DNA of 64,000 nucleotides from JABWAN01 sp041918175 (lineage in GTDB: Bacteria; Zhuqueibacterota; Zhuqueibacteria; Zhuqueibacterales; Zhuqueibacteraceae): NCBI GenBank assembly GCA_041918175.1, contig JAYRWE010000059.1, forward strand, positions 55,674 through 119,673, read 5' to 3'. Positions 62,292-64,000 of this stretch are shown here, piece after piece. The notes under the pieces are model-generated. The model saw nothing but the letters and a program-made list of their open reading frames with translations. It was not told where the DNA came from and did not search any database. The stretch's first letter is position 1. Each line of letters starts with the position of its first letter. Made by a program: the position numbers and the translations under genes.

Positions 62292-63842
62292 GTGAAAGCG
62301 ATCGGCAAATATCATCTCATCGCGGAGATCAAGCGCGGCGAGCACGGCGCAACATATCGCGGCTGGGATGCCGAGCGCCAGCGTGTGGTGCTGCTCAAAA
62401 CTTTCAAGCGCCAGAGCACGTCGCGTTTTGCGCAAGAGGCCGAGGCCTATGCACGCGTGTCGCACGACAATGTGGTTCAACTTTGGGATTACGGCATCGA
62501 ACATGAAACGTGCTATCTCGCGTTGGAGTTTGTTGAAGGCCAGGATTTGCGTCGGGTGTTGCAGCGCGCGTTGCCGGTGGAAATCGCAGTTGCGATTTTA
62601 TGCGAAGCCCGGCTCGGCCTTGCCGAGATTCATCGGCAGAATATCATTCACCGCGATCTCAAACCGGAAAATATTCTGCTCAGTCATGAGGGCAAAGTCA
62701 AACTCTGTGATTTTGATTTAGCGCTGTCCGGAGATGCGGCAAACAGCGGCCCCGGCATTTCCGGCTCGCCGGGTTATGTGGCGCCGGAAATTATTTTAGG
62801 CGAGAGCGTCACGGCGGCCGCGGATTTTTTTTCGCTCGGTGTGGTGTTATATGAAATGCTCACGGGCGCGCGCCCGTTTCAAGCCGGGTCCTCCAGCGGA
62901 GAAATGAATGCCATCGTGCGCCTCGCGCCGATGCCGCTCGCCCAATTTGCGGCCAATATTCCTCCCGCGCTTGAAGCATTTCTAACGCACATGCTCGCGA
63001 AATCTCCGAGTGATCGCCGCGCGAACTTGGAAGAATTGGCGCGCGACTTCGAGCTAGGCAACTCTGCAACGCGTGAACAGCTTATTCGAAAATATCTTGC
63101 GGCGCCGGAGGAATACCAAGCTGTCGGGTTAACGCCGCGTGTGAATGCGCCGGTGCGGAAACATGTCAGGAGGCGCTCATGGCTTTATGCTGCAAGTGCT
63201 GCATCGCTTGTTGGTGTGATTGCGCTCGGCCTTTCTTTGCGCGTGCGTGACGCGCCATTGCAAAAGGTCGCGCTGCCGCCGCGCGTGGCAGTTGATTCAA
63301 CGCAACAAATCAAAATTGCAACGCCAGCAGAAAAGTTGCCGGCGCCTTCGAATGCTGCGAAGCCCCAAGCCCTCTCCCAAAAGGAAGAACCCGAAAGCAC
63401 GCATGCCGTTATTTCCGCGCCACCAAGCACGCGGCAATTTTTTCTGCGCAGTATTCCATGGGCATTTCTTTCCGTGAACGGCGATTCGTTGGGCATGACG
63501 CCGCGCGCAGTAACTTTGCGTGCAGATGAGACGCCGCAACTTGTGCTGCGCAATCCGCAATTTCCGCATGTGGAATTAAGTTTGTCCGAAGTCGCGCAAC
63601 TTGCGGATACGGTCACGATTTCTTTGTGGGAACGAGTGGCGCAGTTGGAATTGCAAATCACGCCGTGGGCCGAGGTTTATATCAACAACGAAAAGCGTGT
63701 GCTGGCAGAAGGAGAAAAGAGCTTGTTGCTTTTGCCTGGAAGATATAATTTGCGCTTTGTGCACCCGCAATTGGGGGAGAAAACCGAAACCCTCTCGCTG
63801 CGTGCTGGCGAGGTGAGGCGGTTGCAGGTGAATATGTTTTGA
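62292..63842 (+). CDS. Serine/threonine protein kinase with PEGA-like C-terminal region
   Basis: The protein starts at GTG 62292 and has 516 residues. The kinase domain (1-260) has a variant glycine loop (IKRGEHGATYRGW), the VAIK-type Lys in VVLLKTFK, the HRDLKPENILL catalytic loop, and CDFDLALSG, where Gly of DFG is replaced by Asp. SPGYVAPEII and DFFSLGVVLYEML complete it. A basic segment and one membrane helix follow (about 297-316, WLYAASAASLVGVIALGLSL). The periplasmic part holds two PEGA-like beta units (PWAFLSVNGDSLGMTPRAV and PWAEVYINNEKRVLAEGEKS). Extracytoplasmic sensing by the PEGA region is plausible. Confidence 0.9.
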   Translation: MKAIGKYHLIAEIKRGEHGATYRGWDAERQRVVLLKTFKRQSTSRFAQEAEAYARVSHDNVVQLWDYGIEHETCYLALEFVEGQDLRRVLQRALPVEIAVAILCEARLGLAEIHRQNIIHRDLKPENILLSHEGKVKLCDFDLALSGDAANSGPGISGSPGYVAPEIILGESVTAAADFFSLGVVLYEMLTGARPFQAGSSSGEMNAIVRLAPMPLAQFAANIPPALEAFLTHMLAKSPSDRRANLEELARDFELGNSATREQLIRKYLAAPEEYQAVGLTPRVNAPVRKHVRRRSWLYAASAASLVGVIALGLSLRVRDAPLQKVALPPRVAVDSTQQIKIATPAEKLPAPSNAAKPQALSQKEEPESTHAVISAPPSTRQFFLRSIPWAFLSVNGDSLGMTPRAVTLRADETPQLVLRNPQFPHVELSLSEVAQLADTVTISLWERVAQLELQITPWAEVYINNEKRVLAEGEKSLLLLPGRYNLRFVHPQLGEKTETLSLRAGEVRRLQVNMF

Positions 63843-63966
63843 ATTGAAGCGTTCGTATTAGGGTAGCTCTGCATTCAATCGTGGAGTCCTGATTTACTTT
63901 GCGCTCCTGCGATTTCTTGTGCATTTTTAGGGAAAGAACGCGACACTCTTTTCAGGAGCACAAGTC

Positions 63967-64000
63967 ATGGATTCTGCGCTTCACTTTTGTCCCAATCCGA
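63967..64000 (+). CDS. Start of a downstream gene (partial)
   Basis: AGGAG eight bases before ATG 63967 opens a frame reading MDSALHFCPNP up to the window edge. HFCPNP could begin a zinc-ribbon domain, but eleven residues do not allow an assignment. Confidence 0.4.
   Translation, partial: MDSALHFCPNP

Overview
The window reads as chromosome from a Gram-negative member of the FCB group (Bacteroidetes/Ignavibacteria/Calditrichota/KSB1-like). This is inferred from an Oar-type TonB-dependent receptor, three secreted proteins ending in the same FlgD-like/type IX-style sorting tail, lipoprotein and signal-peptide genes, and abundant palindromic intergenic repeats. No rRNA, tRNA, CRISPR array or intact insertion sequence was seen.

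Layout. 1-5.9 kb: an operon of a membrane TPR-like protein, a tandemly duplicated small protein, a membrane-anchored TPR-CHAT caspase-like protease and a GNAT enzyme. 6-11.1 kb: nicotinate phosphoribosyltransferase, then archease and RtcB RNA ligase, separated by a PIN toxin-antitoxin pair and an Rpn-type nuclease. 11.2-17.8 kb: a lone EutN/CcmL shell protein, an ABC ATPase with a giant FtsX permease, a metallophosphoesterase and a divergent RsgA-like GTPase. 18.1-33 kb: TonB receptor, two more Rpn loci (one broken by a stop codon), a zinc alcohol dehydrogenase and three large exported proteins (BNR propeller, DNRLRE, six-CHRD). 33-36.8 kb: what looks like a decayed integron, with an integron-integrase C-terminal remnant, two attC-like imperfect palindromes and co-oriented genes (AT-rich exported protein, MOSC protein, HigBA-like toxin-antitoxin). 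36.8-44.4 kb: amidohydrolase, cold-shock protein, DJ-1 protein, nuclease, DUF2277, PurEK, SDR and a membrane protein. 44.5-57.6 kb: SWIM-SNF2 helicase, MscS channel, beta-CASP-like hydrolase, second cold-shock protein, SDR, esterase, alanine racemase, lipoprotein, aldehyde dehydrogenase and flavin monooxygenase. 57.3-64 kb: a TumE-like toxin-antitoxin pair, DNA polymerase I, a Thg1-like 3'-5' polymerase and a PEGA-domain protein kinase.

How parts fit together. RNA repair is represented three times (archease, RtcB, Thg1-like). Three toxin-antitoxin modules and three Rpn nucleases mark regions of gene flux. At least nine families of palindromic or dispersed repeats occupy the gaps, and one sits in frame inside an ABC permease gene. 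The strongest candidates for something undescribed are the CHAT operon with its duplicated partner and the integron remnant with integrase and cassettes in the same orientation.
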